Source of the DNA: Pseudomaricurvus sp965662505
GTDB lineage: Bacteria > Pseudomonadota > Gammaproteobacteria > Pseudomonadales > Cellvibrionaceae
NCBI RefSeq assembly: GCF_965662505.1
Contig: NZ_CBFIHX010000010.1
Coordinates: 1 to 48,875, forward strand
Direction of reading: 5' to 3'
DNA length: 48,875 bases
Part shown: one piece after another, positions 34,151-42,569 of the stretch
Numbering within the stretch: position 1 is the stretch's first letter
How the letters are laid out: the number at the start of each line of letters is the position of its first letter
The notes under the pieces: generated by a model
What the model was told of the DNA's origin: nothing
Databases searched by the model: none
The model's input: only the letters and a program-made list of their open reading frames with translations
Translations under genes and position numbers: made by a program

Positions 34151-34573
34151 GTTTGTGCTCTAGTCATTCAGCTTCTGATCTTGTCTTACCATTCCTTAAG
34201 TCTTCCTGCTTTTCTCTGCCGCTCTTTTGGGCATTCTTTTCTTGTTGGTGTCAGTCATTTCACGCTTTGAGTGCATCGCGAGTGTGGTGGTGTGTTTTGG
34301 GGGGGGGCACCGGATGCTTCGTGCTGCAGACGTGGTGAGATCCACTATGTCCGTAATGGTGCGTTTTTAGGGAGCGCTTTTAGTTTTAATGGCTCAGCGG
34401 AATTCAATGTCTGGGTGAGTTGCTCTTAAAGCCTCTGATTATCGCGGTTTTTCAGTGCCCACAATAAAAATTTATCAGGGGTTTTTGTGGTGCATGGCAA
34501 AGCGTCAAATTAGAGCATGGTTCTATTTTGGGGCGGCGAGTACATATAAACCCTGAAAAACGGCCTGTTTTTT
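34151..34573. other. Gene-free stretch between secF and the thioesterase promoter
   Basis: I see no credible gene; the one open frame (about 34153-34338) is Cys/Ser/Trp-rich with no family look. A run of nine G lies at 34299-34307. An interrupted inverted repeat CCACAA (34459-34464) / TTGTGG (34485-34490) sits about 100 bases upstream of the sigma-54 promoter, a usual distance for an enhancer-binding protein site. Confidence 0.5.
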
Positions 34574-34589
34574 TGGCACGCCCTTTGCT
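34574..34589 (+). promoter_or_regulatory. Sigma-54 (RpoN) promoter of the thioesterase gene
   Basis: TGGCACGCCCTTTGCT matches the -24/-12 consensus TGGCACG-N4-TTGC(A/T) at every defined base, with the obligatory GG (34575-34576) and GC (34587-34588) ten bases apart. Expected start near 34600, leaving a leader of about 137 bases before the ATG at 34737. Such promoters need an ATP-dependent enhancer-binding activator. Confidence 0.85.
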
Positions 34590-34596
34590 ATTTAAA

Positions 34597-34708
34597 TAAC
34601 AGTTAAGAGTTATACGAGTTAACAGTTAAGAATAACTGTAAGAGTAGAATAAATATAACGTTTCACTCCAGGCGAAACCCGTCTCAGTCGGGCAGTGAGA
34701 AACTGAGA
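34597..34708 (+). promoter_or_regulatory. Structured 5' leader with repeats and alternative pairings
   Basis: TAACAGTTAAGA occurs at 34597-34608 and 34620-34631; the second copy also forms the hairpin CAGTTA-AGAA-TAACTG (34623-34638). Farther on, GTTTCACT (34660-34667) can pair with AGTGAGAAAC (34694-34703) around an inner CCCG/CGGG hairpin (34678-34681/34689-34692). The alternative TCTCAGT (34682-34688) / ACTGAGA (34702-34708) pairing excludes part of this. It matches no riboswitch class I know. Confidence 0.5.
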
Positions 34709-34736
34709 TTACCTTTTAGATTTATGGAGAAATGTT

Positions 34737-35114
34737 ATGAAGTTTTATTCCAGACGTGTCATTAAGCCCACGGATTTAAACCCTTCCAATGTGCTGTTTG
34801 GCGGTGCGCTGTTGAGCTGGATTGATGAAGAAGCTGCTATTTTTGCGGCCTGCCAAATGAAAACTCAGCGTCTGGTCACCAAGTTTATTTCTGAAATTAA
34901 TTTCACCAGCTCTGCCAGAAGCGGAGATGTGATTGAGTTTGGTCTGTCAGTAGCGCACGTCGGGCGGACATCATTAACTGTGAAGTGTGTTGTACGTAAT
35001 AAGGTGACACACGAGTCGATCATTGAAATCGACAAGATGGTCTTTGTGGCAATGAGCGAAGATGGCGTACCTGAGCCTCACGGCGCTACCACTGAAGCGG
35101 CTGTTGCGGCCTAG
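34737..35114 (+). CDS. Acyl-CoA thioesterase (YciA-like hotdog fold)
   Basis: A 125-residue hotdog-fold thioesterase of the YciA/acyl-CoA hydrolase group, which releases CoA from acyl-CoAs in the cytoplasm. Landmarks: DLNPSNVLFGGALLSWIDEEAA with the helix carrying the conserved Asp, INFTSSARSGDVIEFG and VGRTSLTVKC. Start ATG with GGAGA six bases upstream. It is a single-gene unit between secF and suhB, with its own sigma-54 promoter and two terminators, which is unusual control for a housekeeping thioesterase. Chain-length preference unknown. Confidence 0.88.
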   Translation: MKFYSRRVIKPTDLNPSNVLFGGALLSWIDEEAAIFAACQMKTQRLVTKFISEINFTSSARSGDVIEFGLSVAHVGRTSLTVKCVVRNKVTHESIIEIDKMVFVAMSEDGVPEPHGATTEAAVAA

Positions 35115-35135
35115 AAACTTATTCTCTGAGCTTGC

Positions 35136-35160
35136 GCCCTGTTCGCAGGGCCCTTTTTTT
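35136..35160 (+). terminator. First terminator after the thioesterase gene
   Basis: GCCCTG-TTCG-CAGGGC (35136-35151) with a stable UUCG-type loop, followed by CC and seven T. Confidence 0.9.
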
Positions 35161-35224
35161 AAGAATTTAGCTGTGTGTGGTGAGGTTAGCCAGGCACAGG
35201 AAACCGACTCTCTCCGAGCTTGTG

Positions 35225-35252
35225 GCCCTGCAGACAGCAGGGCTTTTTTTTG
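35225..35252 (+). terminator. Second, similar terminator after the thioesterase gene
   Basis: GCCCTGC-AGACA-GCAGGGC (35225-35243) followed by nine T. Its left flank (GAGCTTG) repeats that of the first terminator, so the pair looks duplicated. Both face rightwards, against suhB. Confidence 0.9.
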
Positions 35253-35286
35253 TCGGTCATTTGGGGGAGAGCAGTTTCGGCGGTTA

Positions 35287-36093
35287 TCAGATTTTGCCCA
35301 TGTGTTTGCCGACGATTTGGAGGAGAGGCTTAAAGACTTTGGGGGGAGCGCAAACAATGTTGCCGCTATCCATCGAGGTATTGCCGCCTTTAAAGTCGCT
35401 CACGAGTCCGCCAGCTTCTTTCACCAGCAGAATTCCTGCAGCCACATCCCACGCTTGCAAGTTCATTTCCCAGAAGCCATCAAACCGGCCAGCAGCCACA
35501 TAGGCCAGGTCCAGTGACGCTGCACCAGGGCGGCGAATACCGGCAGTTTGACCGGCTATTTCTTGCAGGGCTGCGAGATAAGGTGTGATGTTTTCAAAGG
35601 CGTAGCCGTTGAAGGGAATGCCGGTGCCAATCAGTGCACCACCCAGGCCGCGACGTTCGGAAACACGAATACGGCGGCCGTTTAAGGCAGCACCTTTACC
35701 GCGGCTGGCAGTAAACTCTTCACGGGACATGGGGTTTAATACCACGGCGTGTTCGATCTGCCCCTTGTAAAGACAGGCGATGGATACGGCAAAGTGGGGG
35801 ATGCCGTGCAGGAAGTTGGTGGTGCCGTCGAGAGGGTCGATGATCCACTCGTAGTCTGCACCCTTGCCGCTACCGGCGCTGTGCCCTGTTTCCTCACCCC
35901 AAATGGCGTGATCGGGAAACGCTTTACGCAGATGGTAAATCACTTCTTTTTCGGCAGCTTTGTCCACTTCAGAGACAAAGTCGTTGCGGCCTTTTTCTTC
36001 GAAGGCAACAACATCAACACGTTCCAGAGCGCGCTCAATGAGCTCGCCAGCCTTGCGTGCAGCACGCAGGGCGATATTCAGCATGGGTTCCAT
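35287..36093 (-). CDS. suhB: Inositol-1-monophosphatase SuhB
   Basis: A 268-residue magnesium-dependent phosphatase of the IMPase family; SuhB also binds RNA polymerase and takes part in rRNA antitermination in E. coli. Metal-binding motifs are visible: WGEETGHS, WIIDPLDGTTNFLHG and AWDVAAGILLVKEAGG. I chose the ATG at 36091-36093 (MEPMLNIALRAARKAG), which matches family starts; nine more codons are open upstream. It is divergent from trmJ with 250 bases between them, as in E. coli and Pseudomonas. Confidence 0.93.
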   Translation of the reverse strand: MEPMLNIALRAARKAGELIERALERVDVVAFEEKGRNDFVSEVDKAAEKEVIYHLRKAFPDHAIWGEETGHSAGSGKGADYEWIIDPLDGTTNFLHGIPHFAVSIACLYKGQIEHAVVLNPMSREEFTASRGKGAALNGRRIRVSERRGLGGALIGTGIPFNGYAFENITPYLAALQEIAGQTAGIRRPGAASLDLAYVAAGRFDGFWEMNLQAWDVAAGILLVKEAGGLVSDFKGGNTSMDSGNIVCAPPKVFKPLLQIVGKHMGKI

Positions 36094-36343
36094 AGGGCAC
36101 CAACCGTTAACGGCAATCAATGTGAAAGAGCAGACACCGCAAGATCGCAGCGCCTCAAAAAGGGGGCGGAAGTATAACAGTCTGTTCGAACTGTGAATAT
36201 ACCCGCCGGGCGCTAACTTCGGGATTTGCGCGTCTCACTGCAATATCTGGCTATTAGGATAGAAGGCAATTTGTTAAACTGCGCGCCTTTTTCCCTGAGC
36301 TATTACCTCTGACCCACGATTTCGCTGATAATTTGGATTAAAC

Positions 36344-37135
36344 ATGTCCGACGCGCTGCTGCAAAAGATACGAATTGTACTGGTGAACACCAGTCACCCT
36401 GGCAACATTGGCGGTGCTGCACGCGCCATGAAGAATATGGGCTTGTCCCAGCTTTATCTGGTGGAGCCCAAGGAGTACCCGGCGGATAAAGCCGTTTGGC
36501 GCGCCGCAAACGCTCAGGATGTTCTTGAGGGTGCCATTGTTGTGGATACGCTGGAAGAGGCTGTTTCCGGTTGCGGGCTTGTGGTTGGTACCAGTGCCCG
36601 CGAGCGCCGTATTCCCTGGCCGTTGGTCACGCCTCGAGAGTGTGGTGATCGGGCGGTGGCAGAGGCTCAGCAGCACGATGTGGCTATCGTGTTTGGCCGT
36701 GAAGACCGCGGTTTAACCAACGAAGAGCTGCACAAGTGCAATTATCACGTCCATATCCCTTCAAACCCGGATTACAGCTCGCTTAATTTGTCTTCGGCGG
36801 TGCAGGTACTCGCCTACGAGGTGCGCATGTCCTGGTTGGCCCTGAAAGAGGGCAAGGCCGTGCACTTTGATGACTGGGATCAGCCGCCTGTCCAGCACCA
36901 GGAGCTTGAGCATTACTACGAGCACCTTCAGGCCACTCTGGAGCGGCTTGGCTTTCTTGAGCCTGGCAACCCCCGGCAGACCATGACTCGCCTGCGACGC
37001 TTATACAGCCGTATTCGTATGGATAAAATGGAACTGAGCATCCTCAGAGGCGTGCTGACTTCAGTTCAGAATTACATCTTCCATACCGACAACAAAATCA
37101 AAGCCCTGACAGACGCCGAAAAGAAGGAAGATTAA
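36344..37135 (+). CDS. trmJ: tRNA (cytidine/uridine(32)-2'-O)-methyltransferase TrmJ
   Basis: A 263-residue SPOUT-class methyltransferase that 2'-O-methylates nucleotide 32 of tRNA. Family motifs: VLVNTSHPGNIGGAARAMKN (motif 1), VFGREDRGLTNEEL (motif 2) and IPSNPDYSSLNLSSAVQVLA (motif 3, the SAM-binding knot). The C-terminal helical extension is typical. It lies immediately upstream of iscR; in Pseudomonas cysE stands between the two, and it is absent here. Confidence 0.95.
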   Translation: MSDALLQKIRIVLVNTSHPGNIGGAARAMKNMGLSQLYLVEPKEYPADKAVWRAANAQDVLEGAIVVDTLEEAVSGCGLVVGTSARERRIPWPLVTPRECGDRAVAEAQQHDVAIVFGREDRGLTNEELHKCNYHVHIPSNPDYSSLNLSSAVQVLAYEVRMSWLALKEGKAVHFDDWDQPPVQHQELEHYYEHLQATLERLGFLEPGNPRQTMTRLRRLYSRIRMDKMELSILRGVLTSVQNYIFHTDNKIKALTDAEKKED

Positions 37136-37157
37136 CCTCTTTTTCTGTCCTCAAGTA

Positions 37158-37182
37158 ATACCATACTAAATTAGTAGGTTAT
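37158..37182. promoter_or_regulatory. IscR type-1-like binding site
   Basis: The 25-base site begins ATACC, has the core ACTAAATTAGT and ends GGTTAT. I count 21 of 25 positions agreeing with the E. coli type 1 consensus ATASYYGACTRWWWYAGTCRRSTAT. It ends four bases before the -35 of the iscR promoter, which suits repression by [2Fe-2S]-IscR. Confidence 0.7.
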
Positions 37183-37186
37183 ATAC

Positions 37187-37215
37187 TTGACCAAAGAGGT
37201 TGGTTTTTACATAAT
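37187..37215 (+). promoter_or_regulatory. Sigma-70 promoter of the iscR-suf operon
   Basis: TTGACC (37187-37192) and CATAAT (37210-37215) are separated by exactly 17 bases, each one base from consensus. Expected start near 37222, 25 bases before the iscR ATG. Confidence 0.75.
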
Positions 37216-37246
37216 TCGCGCCCTGAAAAGCCCACAGGATAGGTCT

Positions 37247-37717
37247 ATGCGTCTTACAACCAAAGGTCGATACGCTGTCACTGCCATGCTGGATTTGGCC
37301 CTCAATGCTGAGAAAGGCCCGATCAGCCTGGCGGATATCTCCAAACGTCAGGAGATTTCCCTGTCGTATCTGGAGCAATTGTTCTCCAAATTACGTCAGC
37401 AAGCTCTGGTGGGCAGTGTTCGTGGGCCGGGTGGTGGCTACAAGCTGAGTCGCGAAGCACAAGACATTTCTGTGGCTGAAATTATTGACGCGGTGAACGA
37501 GTCCATTGATGCCACCAACTGTGGTGGCGTGGGCAACTGTCAGCATGGTCAGGTGTGCCTCACTCACTATCTATGGTGTGACTTGAGTGATCAGATACAC
37601 GATTTTCTCAGCGGTATCAGCCTCGCCAGTCTGGTAGCTCGTCAGGAGGTGCGCGAAGTGTCTGATCGCCAGAATACGGAGCAAAAACTGCAGCTCATCG
37701 CAGCAGGGGAAATGTGA
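37247..37717 (+). CDS. iscR: Fe-S cluster-sensing regulator IscR
   Basis: A 156-residue Rrf2-family regulator. The start MRLTTKGRYAVTAMLDLA and the winged helix (SLSYLEQLFSKLRQQALVGS, RGPGGGYKLSR) are diagnostic. The cluster ligands Cys92, Cys98, Cys104 and His107 fall at the same positions as in E. coli IscR. The ATG at 37247 follows AGGATAGG; the frame is open upstream to 37187, inside the promoter. First gene of the Fe-S operon; its stop overlaps the GTG start of iscS. Expected to repress its own operon when clusters are plentiful. Confidence 0.96.
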   Translation: MRLTTKGRYAVTAMLDLALNAEKGPISLADISKRQEISLSYLEQLFSKLRQQALVGSVRGPGGGYKLSREAQDISVAEIIDAVNESIDATNCGGVGNCQHGQVCLTHYLWCDLSDQIHDFLSGISLASLVARQEVREVSDRQNTEQKLQLIAAGEM

Positions 37718-38889
37718 GTCTCATGAAAGCCCCGATTTACCTGGATTACGCTGCCACAACGCCGGTTGATCCTGCTGTCGCAGAGGCCATGGGTGCATGT
37801 CTGACTATGGATGGCACTTTTGCTAATCCGGCATCACGTTCCCATGTCTACGGCTGGCAGGCGGAAGAGAAGGTCGAAATCGCCCGCAGTCAGGTGGCTG
37901 ATTTATTGAGTTGCGATCCCCGAGAAATCGTTTGGACCAGCGGCGCAACCGAGTCCAACAATCTGGCCTTGAAAGGCGTGTTTGAAAAAGTGGACTTCCG
38001 CGGACACTTAATTACCTCTCTCTCAGAGCATAAAGCGGTGGTTGATCCGGCTCGCTGGCTGGAAGAGCGAGGAGTGGCCGTGACCTGGTTAACTCCCGAC
38101 AGTTCTGGTGTGATTGATGCAGAACAAGTGAGGGCGGCGTTGCGGCCCGATACTCGCCTGGTCAGCTTGATGCAGGTGAATAACGAAACGGGTGCCGTTA
38201 CAGCCATTGCTGATATTGGTGAAATCTGCCGGCTAGCCAGTGAAGGACAGGAGCACGATGTCCTGTTGCACGTGGATGCGGCGCAATCGGCTGGCAAATT
38301 GCCCGTCGATGTCAGCCAGCTGAAAGTGGATTTTCTCAGTTTGTCTGCCCACAAGTTCTACGGCCCCAAGGGCGTCGGCGCTCTGTATGTTCGCCGCAAA
38401 GTGCAGCCGCAGCTGGCGCCGGTTACCCACGGCGGCGGGCACGAGCGGGGCATGCGCTCCGGCACTTTGCCGACTCACCAGTTAGTTGGAATGGGTGAAG
38501 CGGCAAGAATGGCGCGCGAGCAGCTGCCTGACGATATGTCTCGCCTCGCAGAGTTGCGCGATCGCCTGTGGGATGGAATTGCAGATTTGCCGGGCGTCCG
38601 CCGGAATGGTTCGGTAGAGCAGGTCAGTCCGGTACACCTTAATGTGTGTTTTGCCGGAGTCGATGGCGAGGCGTTGCAGTTGTCCTTGCGTGAGTTGGCA
38701 GTATCTTCCGGCTCCGCCTGCACATCAGCCAGTATCGAGCCATCGTATGTATTAAAAGCCATGGGGCTGAGTGACAGTGATGCACACAGTTCCATTCGTT
38801 TTTCGCTGGGAAGGTTTACCACCGAGCAAGAGGTGGAGAGAGCCATTGCCCATATCCGTGAGGTGATTACTCAACTGCACGGCAGTTGA
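37714..38889 (+). CDS. iscS: Cysteine desulfurase IscS
   Basis: A 391-residue class V PLP enzyme that removes sulfur from cysteine and passes it on as persulfide. Landmarks: IYLDYAATTPVDP, SGATESNNLALKG, SEHKAVVDPARWLEE, Lys in LSLSAHKFYGPKG and the mobile active-site loop SSGSACTSASIEPSYVLKAMG, which marks it as IscS-like rather than SufS-like. GTG start at 37714 overlaps the iscR stop and has the better ribosome site (AGGGGAAAT); ATG 37723 is the alternative. Its usual partner IscU is not encoded here, so it may supply tRNA thiolation or SufE/SufBCD. Confidence 0.92.
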   Translation: MSLMKAPIYLDYAATTPVDPAVAEAMGACLTMDGTFANPASRSHVYGWQAEEKVEIARSQVADLLSCDPREIVWTSGATESNNLALKGVFEKVDFRGHLITSLSEHKAVVDPARWLEERGVAVTWLTPDSSGVIDAEQVRAALRPDTRLVSLMQVNNETGAVTAIADIGEICRLASEGQEHDVLLHVDAAQSAGKLPVDVSQLKVDFLSLSAHKFYGPKGVGALYVRRKVQPQLAPVTHGGGHERGMRSGTLPTHQLVGMGEAARMAREQLPDDMSRLAELRDRLWDGIADLPGVRRNGSVEQVSPVHLNVCFAGVDGEALQLSLRELAVSSGSACTSASIEPSYVLKAMGLSDSDAHSSIRFSLGRFTTEQEVERAIAHIREVITQLHGS

Positions 38890-39023
38890 CGATTGCAGCG
38901 GTAGCAACATTTGAATTCAGCCAGCGGGCAGGAACCGTCCGGATGGCCAAAAATTTAAAACGCCGTTTAAAGAGCGTTGCCTGTGACACATGGATGTCAT
39001 AACCGTGAATAGCGAGTTAAAGC

Positions 39024-40460
39024 ATGACTGAGCAAATTGAAAAAGCGCTACAGCGTGAGTATGAGGCCGGTTTTATTTCGGATATCGAATCCGATACGTT
39101 TGAGCCGGGTCTGAACGAAGACATTATTCGCCGTATCTCCGCGATGAAAGAAGAGCCGGAGTGGATGCTGGAGTGGCGATTGAAAGCCTACCGTAGCTGG
39201 CTGGAAATGGACGAGCCAGAGTGGGCTCACGTTCATTATCCGAAAATCGATTTTCAGTCGATATCCTATTACTCCGCGCCGAAAAGCATGAAGGATAAGC
39301 CTCAGTCTCTGGACGAAGTGGATCCTGAGTTGCTGAAAACCTATGAAAAGCTCGGTATTCCGCTGCACGAGCAGATGATGCTGGCGGGCGTGGCCGTGGA
39401 TGCGGTATTTGATTCGGTTTCTGTTGTTACGACTTTCCGTGACAAGCTGGAAGAAGCGGGCGTGATTTTTTGTCCTATCAGCGAAGCGGTGCACAAGTAC
39501 CCTGAGCTGCTGAAAAAGTATTTAGGCAGTGTTGTACCGCAGCGTGACAACTACTACGCGGCGTTGAATTGTGCGGTATTCACCGACGGTTCTTTCGTGT
39601 ACATCCCCAAGGGCACGAAATGCCCGATGGAATTGTCCACTTATTTCCGCATCAACGAACAGAACACCGGTCAGTTTGAGCGGACATTGATTGTTGCTGA
39701 CGAAGGCAGTCAGGTCAGTTATCTGGAAGGTTGTACGGCACCACAGCGCGATGAAAACCAATTGCACGCTGCAGTGGTTGAACTGGTGGCGCTGGATGAC
39801 GCTGAGATTAAATATTCAACCGTCCAGAACTGGTATCCCGGTGATGAAAACGGCAAGGGCGGCATCTATAACTTTGTGACCAAGCGCGGTATCTGCCACA
39901 CCAACGCCAAAATCTCCTGGACTCAGGTAGAGACCGGTTCGGCAGTGACCTGGAAATACCCAAGCTGCATCCTGAAAGGGGATAACAGCATAGGTGAATT
40001 CTATTCGGTGGCTCTGACCCGTGGTGCGCAGCAAGCGGATACTGGGACCAAGATGATCCACCTGGGCAAAAATACCCGTTCTACGATCATCTCCAAAGGG
40101 ATTTCCGCCGGTAAGAGCAACAACAGTTACCGCGGTCTGGTGCGTATGAATCCAGGAGCCGAGGGAGCCCGTAACTTTACCCAGTGCGATTCTTTGCTGA
40201 TTGGTGACAAGTGCGGTGCACACACTTTCCCGTATGTGGAAAGCCGCAACCCTACGGCGATCGTCGAGCACGAAGCGACCACATCTAAGGTCTCTGACGA
40301 CCAAATGTTTTTGTGTCAGCAGCGCGGTATTGATCCCGAGAAAGCCGTATCAATGATTGTGAATGGTTTCTGTAAAGAAGTTTTCAAAGAGTTACCTATG
40401 GAATTTGCCGTGGAAGCGGGCAAGTTGCTGGAGATCAGTCTGGAAGGCTCGGTGGGCTAA
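39024..40460 (+). CDS. sufB: Fe-S cluster assembly scaffold SufB
   Basis: A 478-residue SufB, the scaffold subunit of SufBC2D on which new clusters form. Diagnostic segments are DIESDTFEPGLNEDIIRRIS, EEPEWMLEWRLKAYRSWLEM, VPQRDNYYAALNCAVFTDGS, SYLEGCTAPQRDENQLHAAV and the C-terminal MFLCQQRGIDPEKAVSMIV. It follows iscS after 134 bases, in which no clear terminator or promoter is visible. Length is close to E. coli SufB (495 aa). Confidence 0.96.
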   Translation: MTEQIEKALQREYEAGFISDIESDTFEPGLNEDIIRRISAMKEEPEWMLEWRLKAYRSWLEMDEPEWAHVHYPKIDFQSISYYSAPKSMKDKPQSLDEVDPELLKTYEKLGIPLHEQMMLAGVAVDAVFDSVSVVTTFRDKLEEAGVIFCPISEAVHKYPELLKKYLGSVVPQRDNYYAALNCAVFTDGSFVYIPKGTKCPMELSTYFRINEQNTGQFERTLIVADEGSQVSYLEGCTAPQRDENQLHAAVVELVALDDAEIKYSTVQNWYPGDENGKGGIYNFVTKRGICHTNAKISWTQVETGSAVTWKYPSCILKGDNSIGEFYSVALTRGAQQADTGTKMIHLGKNTRSTIISKGISAGKSNNSYRGLVRMNPGAEGARNFTQCDSLLIGDKCGAHTFPYVESRNPTAIVEHEATTSKVSDDQMFLCQQRGIDPEKAVSMIVNGFCKEVFKELPMEFAVEAGKLLEISLEGSVG

Positions 40461-40524
40461 ACCTGCCGTCATCCTGTTTGCGAACAAAAGACTGATTTAC
40501 ACGGTTAATGAGGAATTAAAGATT

Positions 40525-41295
40525 ATGTTGTCCATTAAAAACCTGCACGCCAGTGTTGAAGAAAAAAACATTCTGAAAGGACTGGAGCTGGAGATTAAAC
40601 CCGGCGAAGTTCACGCCATCATGGGACCCAATGGTGCCGGTAAAAGTACGCTCGGTTATGTGCTGACTGGTCGTGAAGGCTACAGCGTAGAGCAGGGTGG
40701 TGCCGAGCTGGACGGCGTCGATCTGTTGGATCTTGATGCGGAAGAGCGCGCCCGCGCCGGTTTGTTCCTGGCGTTTCAGTATCCGGTGGAAATTCCCGGC
40801 GTCAGCAATCTGGAATTCCTGAAGGCGTCTGTGGATGCAGTTCGTGAAGCTCGTGGCGAAGAAGCGCTGAGCTCTAAAGACTTCCTGAAAATGGCTCGTG
40901 AAGCCAGTAAGCAGGTCAATTTACCTGCGGATTTCCTGAAGCGTGGTGTGAACGAAGGATTCTCGGGCGGCGAGAAAAAGCGCAACGAAATCCTTCAGAT
41001 GCTGTTGCTGAAGCCGAAACTGTGCATCCTGGATGAGTCCGACTCCGGTCTGGATATTGATGCGTTGCAAGTTGTGGCTGAAGGCGTAAACAGTCAGCGC
41101 TCACCGGATCGTAGCTTTATTGTGGTAACTCATTATCAGCGTCTGCTGGACTTCATCAAACCGGATTATGTTCACGTGCTGTCCGAGGGAAAAATCGTGA
41201 AAAGCGGCGACTACTCGCTGGCGCATGAGTTGGAGCGCGAAGGTTATGCCTGGTTGAAAGACCAGCCCACAGCCGATGAAGTGGCAGAGGGGTAA
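40525..41295 (+). CDS. sufC: Fe-S cluster assembly ATPase SufC
   Basis: A 256-residue ABC-type ATPase of the SufBCD complex. Walker A GPNGAGKST, Q-loop LAFQYPVEIPGVSN, signature FSGGEKKRNE, Walker B LCILDESDSGLD and switch His in VVTHYQRLLD are all present, and the SufC-specific GGEKKRNEILQM stretch is intact. ATG at 40525 follows AGGAATTAAAG; the frame is open upstream within sufB. sufD starts four bases after its stop. Confidence 0.96.
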   Translation: MLSIKNLHASVEEKNILKGLELEIKPGEVHAIMGPNGAGKSTLGYVLTGREGYSVEQGGAELDGVDLLDLDAEERARAGLFLAFQYPVEIPGVSNLEFLKASVDAVREARGEEALSSKDFLKMAREASKQVNLPADFLKRGVNEGFSGGEKKRNEILQMLLLKPKLCILDESDSGLDIDALQVVAEGVNSQRSPDRSFIVVTHYQRLLDFIKPDYVHVLSEGKIVKSGDYSLAHELEREGYAWLKDQPTADEVAEG

Positions 41296-41298
41296 ACC

Positions 41299-42558
41299 AT
41301 GAGTAATTGGTTAGAAGGAGCCGTCACACGCGCCGAATTGGTGAGTGATTGGCTAGCGCCGCAGCGACAGACATCGTTGGCATTGTTGCGTGAAGCACAG
41401 TGGCCAACCCGCAAAACGGAAGCCTGGAAGTATCTGCCGATCAATGTTTGGGATCGCACAGAATTACTGGCTGAAGCGGATGCTGCTTCAGATGCTGCGG
41501 TAGAGACTATAGAAGGCCTGAACAGTCTGGATCTGGTGTTTGTGAATGGCAAGCTGGAGTCCTCGTTGAGTGGAGATTTGCCCGCTGGTCTGACTGTTGT
41601 GTCCTTGGCGGATGCGTCGGCCGACGCACAGGCTTGGGCGCGTGAGACCTTCACAGCCGTGAAGCCCGAGCGTCACCTGTTTGGTTTGGTGAATGACGTG
41701 CTGGCAACTCAGGGTGTACTGATTGATGTTGCTGACGATGCCGTCATTGAACAGCCTGTCCGAATTGTCAACGTACTGACACAGGGCCATGAGTCACACA
41801 CCCGTGTGCTGGTTCGTCTGGGCAAAAACGCCAAAGCCTCAGTGGTAGAGCAGTTTGTGGGTAATCAACGCAGCAAGAATACCGGATTTGCGGAATACAA
41901 AATCGGAGAGAGTGCTTACCTGGAGCATTATCGCTTTGCGTTGCAAACCGGAGAGTCACTGAGTATTGGTGGCAGCCACTTTGAGCTGGCAACTCGCGCG
42001 GAGCTGAACAGCAGTCTGGTGGGATTTGGCAGCACCTTGCAGCGTATCGACGTGGACGTAACCCACGCCGGTGAACACGCGTTTGCCAAGTTGAATGCGA
42101 TCTATCTCTTGGATGGTAAAGAGCTGTTTGATTTGCACAGTACCATTGAGCATGCAGTGCCAAACGGCACCACCGAAGAAAATGTACGCGGTATTGTGGC
42201 GGATAATTCCCGGGCGGTGTTTAATGGTCGAATTCATATCCACCGTGACGCTCAAAAAACGCTGGCCGAGCTGAACAATCGCAACCTGTTGATGTCAGAT
42301 CGTGCAGAGATTGATACCAAGCCTGAGTTGGAAATTTACGCGGACGATGTTCGTTGTGCTCACGGTGCTACTGTTGCGCAGATTGATAAAAAGGCGCTGT
42401 ATTACATGCAGACCCGAGGGGTCAGCCGTTCTCAGGCGCAGATCATGCTGAACTTTGGTTTTATCAATGAGTTGGTGGATCAGATGCCTAATGAGGCGTT
42501 GGCAGAATGGTTGCGCCCACAATTGCGCGATCGATTTGCCAATATGGAAGTGAAGTGA
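41299..42558 (+). CDS. sufD: Fe-S cluster assembly protein SufD
   Basis: A 419-residue SufD, paralogue and partner of SufB. N-terminal helices precede the beta-helix core; recognisable are WPTRKTEAWKYLPI, the family signature FNGRIHIHRDAQKTLAELNN (about 312-331) and YADDVRCAHGATVAQIDKKA with the conserved Cys-Ala-His. C-terminal YYMQTRGVSRSQAQIML fits. Start four bases after sufC suggests translational coupling. Confidence 0.95.
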   Translation: MSNWLEGAVTRAELVSDWLAPQRQTSLALLREAQWPTRKTEAWKYLPINVWDRTELLAEADAASDAAVETIEGLNSLDLVFVNGKLESSLSGDLPAGLTVVSLADASADAQAWARETFTAVKPERHLFGLVNDVLATQGVLIDVADDAVIEQPVRIVNVLTQGHESHTRVLVRLGKNAKASVVEQFVGNQRSKNTGFAEYKIGESAYLEHYRFALQTGESLSIGGSHFELATRAELNSSLVGFGSTLQRIDVDVTHAGEHAFAKLNAIYLLDGKELFDLHSTIEHAVPNGTTEENVRGIVADNSRAVFNGRIHIHRDAQKTLAELNNRNLLMSDRAEIDTKPELEIYADDVRCAHGATVAQIDKKALYYMQTRGVSRSQAQIMLNFGFINELVDQMPNEALAEWLRPQLRDRFANMEVK

Positions 42559-42569
42559 TGGGAGGTCAA

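Noticed and set aside
34299..34307. Run of nine G as a phase-variation tract
   Set aside because: It lies neither in a gene nor between promoter elements; the sigma-54 promoter is about 270 bases away. A single homopolymer is not enough to claim switching.
34153..34338. 61-residue open frame after the secF terminator
   Set aside because: Starts right behind the terminator, Cys/Ser/Trp-rich, contains the G9 run and resembles nothing known.
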